A stretch of 50,014 bases of DNA, taken from assembly GCA_005223045.1 (NCBI GenBank), contig NJBM01000031.1, forward strand, positions 1 to 50,014. Reading direction: 5' to 3'. Made by a program: the position numbers and the translations under genes. The notes under the pieces were generated by a model. It did no database searches. It was given only the letters and a program-made list of their open reading frames with translations, and was not told where the DNA came from. Below, in pieces: positions 9,017 to 16,744 of the stretch; position 1 is the stretch's first letter; the number at the start of each line of letters is the position of its first letter. The DNA comes from Planctomycetes bacterium B3_Pla (GTDB taxonomy: Bacteria; Planctomycetota; Phycisphaerae; Sedimentisphaerales; Anaerobacaceae).

Positions 9017-9187
9017 ATGGCTAAAAAGAAAAGTAAAAGGGAGTATGTCTGGCTTGAGTGTCGCGAGTGCAGCAGCAGGAACTATCGTACGGAAATCAGC
9101 GTGGCCGAGGGAACGCCGAAGCTGGAGCTAAAAAAGTTTTGCAGAAACGAACGCAAGCATACTGCTCACAAAATACGACGCAAGTAA
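9017..9187 (+). CDS. rpmG: Ribosomal protein L33
   Basis: A 56-residue L33 (bL33) of the large subunit, found where it is expected between tuf and tRNA-Trp/secE. It starts MAKKKSKREYVWLECRECSS and ends HTAHKIRRK. Zinc-type L33 has two CxxC pairs. Here C15 and C18 are present, but the second pair is C42 with Glu at 45, so only three cysteines remain. The ATG at 9017 fits the family; the longer open frame from 8927 is unrelated leader. Spacing: 141 bases after tuf, 88 before the tRNA. Confidence 0.95.
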   Translation: MAKKKSKREYVWLECRECSSRNYRTEISVAEGTPKLELKKFCRNERKHTAHKIRRK

Positions 9188-9275
9188 TCGATCGCAGATA
9201 ATTGATTATGAAAGAGTGCGGTTTTTTGGCGTCTCGAACATAAGGTGAAAAGTCTTGAGCAACAATCGATTTAGT

Positions 9276-9349
9276 AGGCCAGTAGCTCAATTTGGCAGAG
9301 CGTCGGTCTCCAAAACCGAAGGTTGGGGGTTCGATTCCCTCCTGGCCTG
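9276..9349 (+). tRNA. tRNA-Trp (anticodon CCA)
   Basis: A 74-base cloverleaf: acceptor AGGCCAG/CTGGCCT, D arm GCTC-AATTTGGCA-GAGC, anticodon stem TCGGT/ACCGA with loop CTCCAAA (CCA at 9310-9312), T arm GGGGG-TTCGATT-CCCTC and discriminator G at 9349. No encoded CCA end. It sits between rpmG and secE, inside what is probably one transcript. Confidence 0.97.
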
Positions 9350-9415
9350 TTATGAAAGGTGAAGCCGGATGCTGAACTGGTGAATTCGCTTCTGTTCGAT
9401 GAATGCGAGGTCAGT

Positions 9416-9814
9416 ATGATTTTTGATATTTATAAACGCGGTCAGGGCAAATACACAAGGCTTTGCAGCGCTTTTGCCGCGGCAACAATAGCCGGATTGG
9501 GCTGTTTGCGGCTTTTCCGGAAATTGGAGGCCGCATCGTGGAGCCTGGACAATAGAACGACGATGTGGATTGCGACTATGGTTCCTGCCGGCTTGTTTGT
9601 GATCCTGGCCCTTTTGATCTTCTGGCTGGTGAACAAATCCTCGATAGCGGACTTTATGATCGCCGCCGAAGGTGAGATGAAAAAGGTTAGCTGGTCAAGC
9701 AGGGAGGAAATAACCGCCTCGACGCTTATCGTTATTGTAGTTGTAGTTGTCATGGCAACACTTCTTGGAACTACGGATTTCGGATTCAGCCTGTTTTTTG
9801 ATTGGCTTATTTAG
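9416..9814 (+). CDS. secE: Preprotein translocase subunit SecE
   Basis: A 132-residue SecE, which clamps SecY in the Sec translocon. Membrane segments appear near residues 20-37 (AFAAATIAGLGCLRLF), 60-80 (VPAGLFVILALLIFWLV) and the C-terminus (STLIVIVVVVVMATLLG). The conserved amphipathic motif before the last segment is GEMKKVSWSSREEI. Single-span SecE is about 60 residues, so this is a long multi-span type. The ATG at 9416 has GAGG 6 bases upstream; a GTG at 9359 would add 19 unlikely residues. It precedes nusG, the usual secE-nusG-rplK order. Confidence 0.93.
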   Translation: MIFDIYKRGQGKYTRLCSAFAAATIAGLGCLRLFRKLEAASWSLDNRTTMWIATMVPAGLFVILALLIFWLVNKSSIADFMIAAEGEMKKVSWSSREEITASTLIVIVVVVVMATLLGTTDFGFSLFFDWLI

Positions 9815-9874
9815 GTGGAAAAGTGGGTATAGTTGCCGGCAGATGGCCGGAATATAGGGATTGCGAGCGCAAAT

Positions 9875-10417
9875 ATGCAATGGTACGTTCTACGAGTCGC
9901 GGCGAATAAAGAGATGCAGGTCAGAGACGCTCTTGTTCAGAAGGTGGACAGGGAGGAGTTGAGCGACATTATTGGCAGAATCGAGGTCCCCATTGAACGG
10001 ATCAAGCGCATCCGCGGCAGCAAACAAACGGTCCATAAACGAAAACTGTATCCGGGCTATGTTTTCATGGAGATGGACTCGACCGAGGACGGCCGGGTCC
10101 CGGAAAAGGCCTGGTTTATGATCAAAGGAACCGCGGGAGTTGGAGATTTTATCGGAACCGAAGGAATGCCGACCCCAATGCGTGATACTGATGTGGCAAA
10201 GATGCTTCTGGAGGCCGAAAAGCCCGAGGAGGCGCCAAGCATCAAAGTCGAGTTCAACAAGGGCGACATGATTAAGATTCGAGAAGGCGCCTTTGAGAAC
10301 TTCGAGGGCGTAGTCGATTCGATTGATGGCGAGCGGGGGATTGTGAAGGTGATCGTGAGCATATTCGGTCGAAGCACGCCGCTGGACATAGAGTATTGGC
10401 AGATCGAGAAATTGTAA
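9875..10417 (+). CDS. nusG: Transcription termination/antitermination factor NusG
   Basis: A 180-residue NusG that binds RNA polymerase and couples it to ribosomes or Rho. The N-terminal NGN domain starts MQWYVLRVAANKEMQVRDAL and carries KLYPGYVFMEMD and WFMIKGTAGVGDFIG. The C-terminal KOW domain (GDMIKIREGAFENFEG to the end) is complete. The spacer inside the NGN domain (RIEVPIERIKRIRGSKQTVH) is slightly longer than in E. coli. ATG 9875 is chosen because MQWYV matches the family start; the TTG at 9833 would add 14 residues. It lies 60 bases after secE and 62 before rplK. Confidence 0.96.
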   Translation: MQWYVLRVAANKEMQVRDALVQKVDREELSDIIGRIEVPIERIKRIRGSKQTVHKRKLYPGYVFMEMDSTEDGRVPEKAWFMIKGTAGVGDFIGTEGMPTPMRDTDVAKMLLEAEKPEEAPSIKVEFNKGDMIKIREGAFENFEGVVDSIDGERGIVKVIVSIFGRSTPLDIEYWQIEKL

Positions 10418-10479
10418 TTGGGTTGATACCCGGGAATTCTGAACTGACAGACCACGAGTCAAAAATCAAAGGGTGAAGA

Positions 10480-10905
10480 ATGGCCAAAGAAATAGCATTA
10501 AAGATTAAATTGCAGGCGTCTGGCGGCCAGGCCACGCCTGCCCCGCCGATAGGACCTGCTTTGGGTCAGCACGGCGTCAACATAGGTCAATTCGTCTCGC
10601 AGTTCAACGAGCGAACACGAGACCTCAACGGAACAACCGTTCCGGTGGTGATAAGCGTTTTTGCGGACAAGAGTTTCACCTTCGAGGTGAAAAGCCCTCC
10701 GGCGGCGGTTCTGCTGAAACAGGCGGCTGAAATTGCCAAGGGCAGCGGCACACCGAACAAAGAAAAGGTCGGCGAAGTAACTGCCGAACAAGTGCGCAAA
10801 ATCGCTCAGACCAAATTCGACGATCTGAATGCGTACGATTTGGACCAGGCCGAAAAAATTATCAGAGGAACGGCCCGGAGCATGGGCGTGGAAGTAAGTG
10901 ATTAA
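10480..10905 (+). CDS. rplK: Ribosomal protein L11
   Basis: L11 (uL11), 141 residues, of the GTPase-associated centre with L10/L12 and 23S rRNA. Characteristic segments: ASGGQATPAPPIGPALGQHG and the C-terminal RNA-binding IIRGTARSMGVEV. Length is standard for the family. It is preceded by AGGGTGAAGA and followed 33 bases later by rplA. Confidence 0.98.
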   Translation: MAKEIALKIKLQASGGQATPAPPIGPALGQHGVNIGQFVSQFNERTRDLNGTTVPVVISVFADKSFTFEVKSPPAAVLLKQAAEIAKGSGTPNKEKVGEVTAEQVRKIAQTKFDDLNAYDLDQAEKIIRGTARSMGVEVSD

Positions 10906-10938
10906 TGAATAACTTGTACACTACGTGAGATAGGATAT

Positions 10939-11616
10939 ATGCGAGTCAGAAGCAAGAGATACAAGAAAGAATCGGAGCAGTCGGGTGCAGAGGCTGTCAG
11001 CCTGACCGATGCGGTCGAAAAGATCAAGTCGTTCAAGTCGGTAAAGTTTGACCAGAGCATGGAGTGTGTGATGCAATTGGGGATCGACCCGAAACAGGCC
11101 GACCAGTTGATTCGAGGCTCGATATCTCTGCCCAACGGTATAGGCAAGCAAAAGAAAGTCATCGCTTTCTGCGAAGACTCCGATATCGAGGCGGCCCAGA
11201 AGGCCGGCGCCATTGAGGCCGGCTGCGATGAGTTGGTCAAGAAGATATCGGATGGTTGGGCGGATTTCGATGTGGCAATAGCCTCGCCAAAAGTAATGGG
11301 CAAAGTCGGCAAGCTCGGTCGTGTGCTCGGACCGCAGGGAAAGATGCCCTCGCCGAAAAACGGTACGGTAACCGCCGACGTCGCAGCTGCTGTGGCAGAG
11401 TTTGCGGCGGGCAAAGTGGAGTTCAGAAACGATGCCGGCGGCAATGTGCACGTAGTAGTGGGCAAGCAGAGCTTCGAGACGGCAAAGCTGGTGGAGAATA
11501 TCGAGGCATTTATTTCCCATATTAAGAAGATCAAACCGGCCGCGGCAAAAGGCACATATCTCAAGAGAATATGTATATCCGCAACGATGAGCCACGGCAT
11601 AACGGTTGATTATTGA
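10939..11616 (+). CDS. rplA: Ribosomal protein L1
   Basis: L1 (uL1), 225 residues, of the L1 stalk that guides deacylated tRNA from the E site; in E. coli it also represses its own operon. Signature segments: LGRVLGPQGKMPSPKNGTV and VEFRNDAGGNVHVVVGK. It ends KRICISATMSHGITVDY, matching the end of the L1 fold. It lies between rplK and rplJ in the standard order. No L1-binding mimic in the upstream leader was worked out. Confidence 0.97.
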   Translation: MRVRSKRYKKESEQSGAEAVSLTDAVEKIKSFKSVKFDQSMECVMQLGIDPKQADQLIRGSISLPNGIGKQKKVIAFCEDSDIEAAQKAGAIEAGCDELVKKISDGWADFDVAIASPKVMGKVGKLGRVLGPQGKMPSPKNGTVTADVAAAVAEFAAGKVEFRNDAGGNVHVVVGKQSFETAKLVENIEAFISHIKKIKPAAAKGTYLKRICISATMSHGITVDY

Positions 11617-11654
11617 ATCATTGACGAGATACCACACAAAGCAGGATAGGGAAA

Positions 11655-12188
11655 ATGAGCAAGTACGTAAAAGAGTTGCTGCAAGCTGAATTAGAAAAGA
11701 GAATCGCCGACGAGAACATCAGGGATTTCCTGGTTGTCAGCACCAAGGGCATCGACGGAGTTAACAATAATCTTATGCGCGGCGAGTTGAAGCAAAAAGG
11801 CATCGGATTGACGGTGGTAAAGAACTCGCTGTTCAAGAAGGCTCTGCGCGGCCGGGAGATGGAGCCGGCAGCGGCGCTGTTTAGCGGCCCCTGTGCCATT
11901 GCTTACGGCGGCGACAGCATCGTTGACGTTGCCAAAGAGCTTCTCGAGTGGACCACGAAGGTTCCGGTCATAGAGTTTAGGGGCGCCTTCCTCGACGGCG
12001 AAGCCCTGGACGCCTCAGCCGCACAGAAACTTGCGGAGATGCCGACGCGAGTGGAGCTGTTAGGTGCAGTTGTTATGTTGGCGCAGTCGCCTGCGCGGAA
12101 ATTGGCCGCCGCCATCGGTGCCCCTGCGGGAATTATCGCAGGTTGTATAGATACGATCGCAGAAGGGCAAGAGAAACAGGCGGCGTAA
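11655..12188 (+). CDS. rplJ: Ribosomal protein L10
   Basis: L10 (uL10), 177 residues, base of the L12 stalk: the N-terminal part binds 23S rRNA and L11, the C-terminal helix carries L12 dimers. The N-terminal fold is visible in NNLMRGELKQKGIGLTVVKN and ALFSGPCAIAYG. The tail PAGIIAGCIDTIAEGQEK is the stalk helix. It is followed by a 110-base gap before rplL. Confidence 0.95.
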   Translation: MSKYVKELLQAELEKRIADENIRDFLVVSTKGIDGVNNNLMRGELKQKGIGLTVVKNSLFKKALRGREMEPAAALFSGPCAIAYGGDSIVDVAKELLEWTTKVPVIEFRGAFLDGEALDASAAQKLAEMPTRVELLGAVVMLAQSPARKLAAAIGAPAGIIAGCIDTIAEGQEKQAA

Positions 12189-12298
12189 AACGAAATACTA
12201 AATTGCCTGCGTGGCTGTCCCTGCCCATTTTAACGGGGTTAAACGAAACGGTGGAGTTTCGGCTACCACGAGGCGCTATACGATAGGAGTTTATTGAA

Positions 12299-12751
12299 AT
12301 GGCAGAAGAGCAAAAGAAAGAAGCAGAAGAGACAAAAGCAACTGAGGAAGCGAAAGAGGCAAGGGAGTGGAGCAGCGACATCAAGAAGCTCGGTGATGAA
12401 ATAGTCGGCCTGACGCTGATGCAAGCCAAAGAGTTGGGCGACTATCTCAAGGAAGAGCATGGCATCGAGCCGGCCGCCGCCGGCGCCGTTATGATGGCGG
12501 GTCCTGCTGCAGCAGGCCAGGCCGAGGAAGAAGAGGAGAAAACCAGTTTTGACGTGATCCTCAAGGAGTTCGGCGACAAAAAGATTCAGGTCATCAAAGA
12601 GGTCAGAGCATTGACCGGATTGGGGCTGAAAGAAGCCAAGAACCTGGTCGATAACGCTCCCAGGCCGGTCAAAGAGGGGCTTAGTAAAGACGATGCTGAC
12701 GCCGCCCGCCAGCAGCTCGAAGCTGTGGGTGCGGTAGTGGAGATAGCATAA
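12299..12751 (+). CDS. rplL: Ribosomal protein L7/L12
   Basis: L12 (bL12), 150 residues, the stalk protein that recruits translational GTPases. The C-terminal domain is canonical (EKTSFDVILKEFGDKKIQVI, TGLGLKEAKNLVDNAPRPVK). The N-terminal dimerisation region (ELGDYLKEEHGIEPAA) is preceded by about 25 extra residues rich in Glu, Lys and Ala, making it longer than the usual 120-130. GGAG lies 10 bases before the ATG. The Glu-rich hinge AEEEEEK is also visible. Confidence 0.96.
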   Translation: MAEEQKKEAEETKATEEAKEAREWSSDIKKLGDEIVGLTLMQAKELGDYLKEEHGIEPAAAGAVMMAGPAAAGQAEEEEEKTSFDVILKEFGDKKIQVIKEVRALTGLGLKEAKNLVDNAPRPVKEGLSKDDADAARQQLEAVGAVVEIA

Positions 12752-12830
12752 GCAGGGGCGGCCCGTGTGCCTGTCCTTTTGGGATGTCGGAGCCGGGGCA
12801 ACCGAGTGGGGTGGCCCCCTCGCGGCAATT
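12752..12830 (+). repeat. GC-rich palindromic element in the rplL-rpoB spacer
   Basis: The spacer contains GGGGCAACC (12795-12803) and GGTGGCCCC (12810-12818), a 9-bp stem with one mismatch. The 11-mer CCGGGGCAACC at 12793-12803 recurs at 23472-23482 before fusA, and the left part (AGGGGCGGCCC with GTGCCTGTCC) resembles the fusA copy loosely. There is no T tract, so termination is unlikely; it could be an attenuator or processing site, or a dispersed repeat. Confidence 0.45.
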
Positions 12831-12856
12831 GGGGCATTTAATGCTGGAGAGTTGTA

Positions 12857-15800
12857 ATGCGTGAGAACAGTGCAGGCCGAAACATTCGTAACTTTGGCAG
12901 AGTACACGATGCCGTTAAGACTCCGGATCTGGTGGCGGTACAGAGAAAAGGGTACGAGCATTTTTTGCAGAGAAAGGTGGCGCCGACAAAAAGAAAGTGC
13001 ACCGGCCTCGAAGCCCTTTTTCAGGAAACGTTTCCCGTCGAAAGCTATGACAAGAAAATGCTCCTGGAGTATCTCTACTACGAGCTGGAAAAGCCGCATT
13101 ATACGCCGGTTCAGTGCCGACAGTTGCGGCTGACGTACGGCTACCCGCTGAAAATCTGGTGCAGACTGCGGTCCAAAGAAGGCGAAGACCTGTCCGAGCA
13201 GGCGATGTACCTTGGTGAGATGCCTGTTATGATCGGGGGCGGAGAGTTTATCGTCAACGGAGCGGTGCGAGTCATAGTGAGCCAACTGCATCGAAGCCCC
13301 GGTGTTGATTTTCTTATCGAGAGCAAAGAAGGCGACCGGGTGCTGCACGGCGGCAGAGTTATACCGGAAAGAGGCAGTTGGATAGAGATAGGGGTCACAA
13401 ACAAGGACACCCTGGTTGTCAGGATTGATCAGTCCAGCAAGATCCCGGCCACTGTGTTTCTGCGGGCGATGTCCCCCGACTACAGCTCTACAGAACAGAT
13501 CCTGCGCTTATTCTATCCGACAAAAACCGTGCCCGTAAATAAACTGACGCCGACAATGTGGGCCGTCACCCCGATCGTGGACGAAGATTCAGGCGAAATA
13601 ATAGTCGATGCCGGCTCACAAATCAGCGACAAAGTCTCCCTGGTGCAAGCTGCGTACGTAAAACCGGCGGCGAAGAGCGGCAAAAAGCAAAAGAAGACCA
13701 AGAAGACCAAGAAGTCGAAGGCATCGGTCTCGATAGAAGTCATCGACAATGTCCGTGACGTCCTTATTCTGAACACTCTTGCCGAGGATGATTGCGAGAG
13801 CCATGAGCAGGCCCTGCTGAAATTCTACATGAGATTGAGGCCGGGCAATCCACCCAACAAAGACAAGGCAAAGACCTTTTTTACAGAGAAGTTCTTTGAT
13901 TCGAACCGCTATCGCCTCGGCAAGGTCGGCAGATTCAGGATAAATCGGACCTTCGACCAGACGGTTGACGAGAGTGAGATGACACTTCGGCCCGAAGACT
14001 TTCTCAAAACGATGAAGTACATAATGGCTTTGCGCAACAATGAGGGCCGGGTTGACGATATTGACCATCTGGGCAACCGGAGGTTGCGTACGATAGAGGA
14101 GCTGGCCGCCGATGAGATCAGAAAGGGGCTGCTGAAGCTGCGCAGAACAGTCCAGGAACGAATGAGCATGAAGAGAGACGCCGAACATACCGTGCGCATC
14201 GCGGACCTGGTTAATTCCAAGAGCGTCTCGAGCAGTATCAATTATTTCTTTGGCCGCGGCGAGTTGAGTCAGGTGGTTGACCAGACCAATGCGTTGAGCC
14301 AATTGACTCACGAGAGGCGTCTGTCAGCTCTTGGGCCGGGCGGGCTTAACAGAAGGCGGGCGGGCTTTGAGGTGCGTGATGTTCATATCAGCCATTACGG
14401 CAGAATCTGCCCCATTGAGACCCCTGAAGGGACGAACATTGGATTGATTGCTTCACTGGCCATTTTCGCCGGGGTTGACGAGTATGGATTCCTGCTTACG
14501 CCATATAGCAGAGTCAAGAATGGCAAAGTAACAAAGCAGGTGGATTACTTGCGGGCCGACGAGGAGATGAAAGCTATATTCGCTCCGCCGAGCGCGGTCG
14601 ATGCGAAAACCGGCAAAATCGATAAGGGCTTCGTTCTTGCAAGAAAAAGTGGCGAACTTGCGGAAGTCCAGAGCAACGAAGTTGACTACGTCGATATTTC
14701 ACCCAAGCAAATTGTTGGAGTTTCAGCTTCGCTCATCCCGTTTCTCGAGCACGACGACGCAAACCGTGCCCTGATGGGATCAAACATGCAGCGGCAGGCT
14801 GTTCCGCTGCTGAAAACGGAACCGCCTTTGGTTGGCACCGGCATGGAGAAAGTGGTCGGCAAGAACTCAAGCATGGTCGTCCGTGCCCGGAACAGCGGGG
14901 TAGTCACCGCGGTTGACGCTACCAGGGTAGTCCTTAACCACACCGATGAATACCGTCTCGCCAAGTTCGTCGGCTTGAATGAAAGAACCTGCCTTAACCA
15001 AGAGCCAACAGCACAGCTTGGCCAGAAGGTCAAGGCCGGCCAGGTTATTGCAGACGGCGGCGGCACCTCCGATGGCGTACTGGCGCTCGGTAAGAATATC
15101 CTTGTAGGGTTTGTATCTTTTGACGGCTTCAACTTCGAGGATGCGATCATTGTCAGCGAAAGACTTTGCAAGAATGACAGCTTTACGAGCATCCATATCG
15201 ACGAATTTACTGCCGAAGTGCGAGAGACTCGCCTCGGCAAGGAGGAGTTCACCTGCGATATACCCAATGTCAGCGAAAGGGCACTGCGGAATCTTGATGA
15301 ACATGGAGTAGTCCACGAGGGAACAAGAGTCTGTCCTAGCGATATTCTGGTGGGCAAGGTAGTGCCCAAGAGCAAGACGGAACTGACGCCGGAGGAGAAA
15401 TTGCTGCACGCCATATTCGGCAGAGCCGGCGAGGATGTCAAGAACGACTCTCTCGAACTGCCCAGTGGATATGAAGGAGTGGTAATCAAGACGGAGCGGT
15501 TCACGAGACGCGGCGCCGGCACGGACGAGCAGAAGAAAGCAGTTACGACCGAAATAAAAGAATGTGAAGCACAAACGAAGGCCAGGGAGTGTGCGACATT
15601 CAGGCAGATGATCGAGGCTATCCACGAGGCATTTGACGTTAATATAGTCGATCCGTCAACGCGCCAGAAAGTAGGGGCCAGCGCTGATGACGAGGTTATT
15701 TACGAACAGATAGAGAACTTCGGTATCAAGTGGGTCAAACCCGCTTCGCTCCGGGATGACGTGCAGAAAATCGTGGACAAATTCTGGGTCAAGATCATTG

Positions 15801-16693
15801 AAGTCCAGGAGGAAAGAAGCCGCAAAATTGAAAGTTTGAAACACGGCGACGAGTTGCCCAGCGGCGTGCTGCAGATGGTAAAGATCTATGTAGCGATCAA
15901 GAGGGCATTGTCAATTGGCGACAAAATGGCCGGGCGCCACGGCAACAAGGGCGTTATCGCCAAGATTATGCCGGAGGAGGATATGCCGTTCCTCGAAGAC
16001 GGCACGCCTCTTGACATACTGCTTAATCCCCTCGGCGTACCGAGTCGAATGAACGTAGGCCAGATTCTCGAAACGCATCTCGGCTGGGTGGCAAAAGTGC
16101 TCGGCTTCAATGCTATTACGCCGGTCTTTGACGGTGCTACCGAGGATGATATCCAGGTATTGACTGCCGAAGCGGACGAGTTGATGAACAGTCGAAGAGC
16201 CGGGCTGGAAAAGGAAAAAAAGGCGCCGTCGTCCGATGAGTTCTTTATAAATGTCCCGAAAACTCTGAAGACTCAGTTGTATGACGGCAGAACGGGCGAG
16301 CCGTTTGACCAACGCGCAACCATCGGATATATATATATGATGAAGCTGCATCACCTTGTCGACGACAAGATTCATGCAAGGGCGACCGGGCCGTATAGCC
16401 TGATTACACAGCAGCCGTTGGGCGGCAAGGCCAGAACCGGCGGGCAAAGGTTCGGGGAAATGGAAGTCTGGGCGTTGGAGGGGTACGGCGCCGCTTTTAC
16501 ACTCCAGGAAATGCTCACCGTGAAAAGCGATGACGTTGAAGGACGAACGAAAATCTATGAATCAATGGTCAAAGGACAGAACACTCTTGAAGCAGGTACG
16601 CCCCTGTCGTTCGACGTGCTGTGCAATGAGATAAGAGGATTGGGATTGAATATCCAGCTTGAAAAGAAACGGCTTGGAAGCACCGCTCTGTAA
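12857..16693 (+). CDS. rpoB: DNA-directed RNA polymerase subunit beta
   Basis: RNA polymerase beta subunit, 1278 residues. Recognised by the rifampicin-pocket segment (ELSQVVDQTNALSQLTHERR then LSALGPGGL), HYGRICPIETPEGTNIGLI, GDKMAGRHGNKGVI and QQPLGGKARTGGQRFGEMEV. Compared with the E. coli pocket the segment has V for F514 and M515, T for N518 and A for P520; D516, H526, R529 and S531 are kept. A lysine-rich stretch (about residues 270-290, DNA 13664-13730) interrupts the region before IDNVRDVLIL. GGAG precedes the ATG at 12857 by 8 bases. Followed by rpoC after 51 bases. Confidence 0.98.
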   Translation: MRENSAGRNIRNFGRVHDAVKTPDLVAVQRKGYEHFLQRKVAPTKRKCTGLEALFQETFPVESYDKKMLLEYLYYELEKPHYTPVQCRQLRLTYGYPLKIWCRLRSKEGEDLSEQAMYLGEMPVMIGGGEFIVNGAVRVIVSQLHRSPGVDFLIESKEGDRVLHGGRVIPERGSWIEIGVTNKDTLVVRIDQSSKIPATVFLRAMSPDYSSTEQILRLFYPTKTVPVNKLTPTMWAVTPIVDEDSGEIIVDAGSQISDKVSLVQAAYVKPAAKSGKKQKKTKKTKKSKASVSIEVIDNVRDVLILNTLAEDDCESHEQALLKFYMRLRPGNPPNKDKAKTFFTEKFFDSNRYRLGKVGRFRINRTFDQTVDESEMTLRPEDFLKTMKYIMALRNNEGRVDDIDHLGNRRLRTIEELAADEIRKGLLKLRRTVQERMSMKRDAEHTVRIADLVNSKSVSSSINYFFGRGELSQVVDQTNALSQLTHERRLSALGPGGLNRRRAGFEVRDVHISHYGRICPIETPEGTNIGLIASLAIFAGVDEYGFLLTPYSRVKNGKVTKQVDYLRADEEMKAIFAPPSAVDAKTGKIDKGFVLARKSGELAEVQSNEVDYVDISPKQIVGVSASLIPFLEHDDANRALMGSNMQRQAVPLLKTEPPLVGTGMEKVVGKNSSMVVRARNSGVVTAVDATRVVLNHTDEYRLAKFVGLNERTCLNQEPTAQLGQKVKAGQVIADGGGTSDGVLALGKNILVGFVSFDGFNFEDAIIVSERLCKNDSFTSIHIDEFTAEVRETRLGKEEFTCDIPNVSERALRNLDEHGVVHEGTRVCPSDILVGKVVPKSKTELTPEEKLLHAIFGRAGEDVKNDSLELPSGYEGVVIKTERFTRRGAGTDEQKKAVTTEIKECEAQTKARECATFRQMIEAIHEAFDVNIVDPSTRQKVGASADDEVIYEQIENFGIKWVKPASLRDDVQKIVDKFWVKIIEVQEERSRKIESLKHGDELPSGVLQMVKIYVAIKRALSIGDKMAGRHGNKGVIAKIMPEEDMPFLEDGTPLDILLNPLGVPSRMNVGQILETHLGWVAKVLGFNAITPVFDGATEDDIQVLTAEADELMNSRRAGLEKEKKAPSSDEFFINVPKTLKTQLYDGRTGEPFDQRATIGYIYMMKLHHLVDDKIHARATGPYSLITQQPLGGKARTGGQRFGEMEVWALEGYGAAFTLQEMLTVKSDDVEGRTKIYESMVKGQNTLEAGTPLSFDVLCNEIRGLGLNIQLEKKRLGSTAL

Positions 16694-16744
16694 GTATGAT
16701 TGTTGATTTTCGAATTGTCATATACCGATTGTAAGGGGCCTTAA

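Noticed and set aside
12263..13348. Minus-strand open frame (361 codons) across rplL and rpoB
   Set aside because: It covers two well-identified genes and their spacer; the protein shows no domain.
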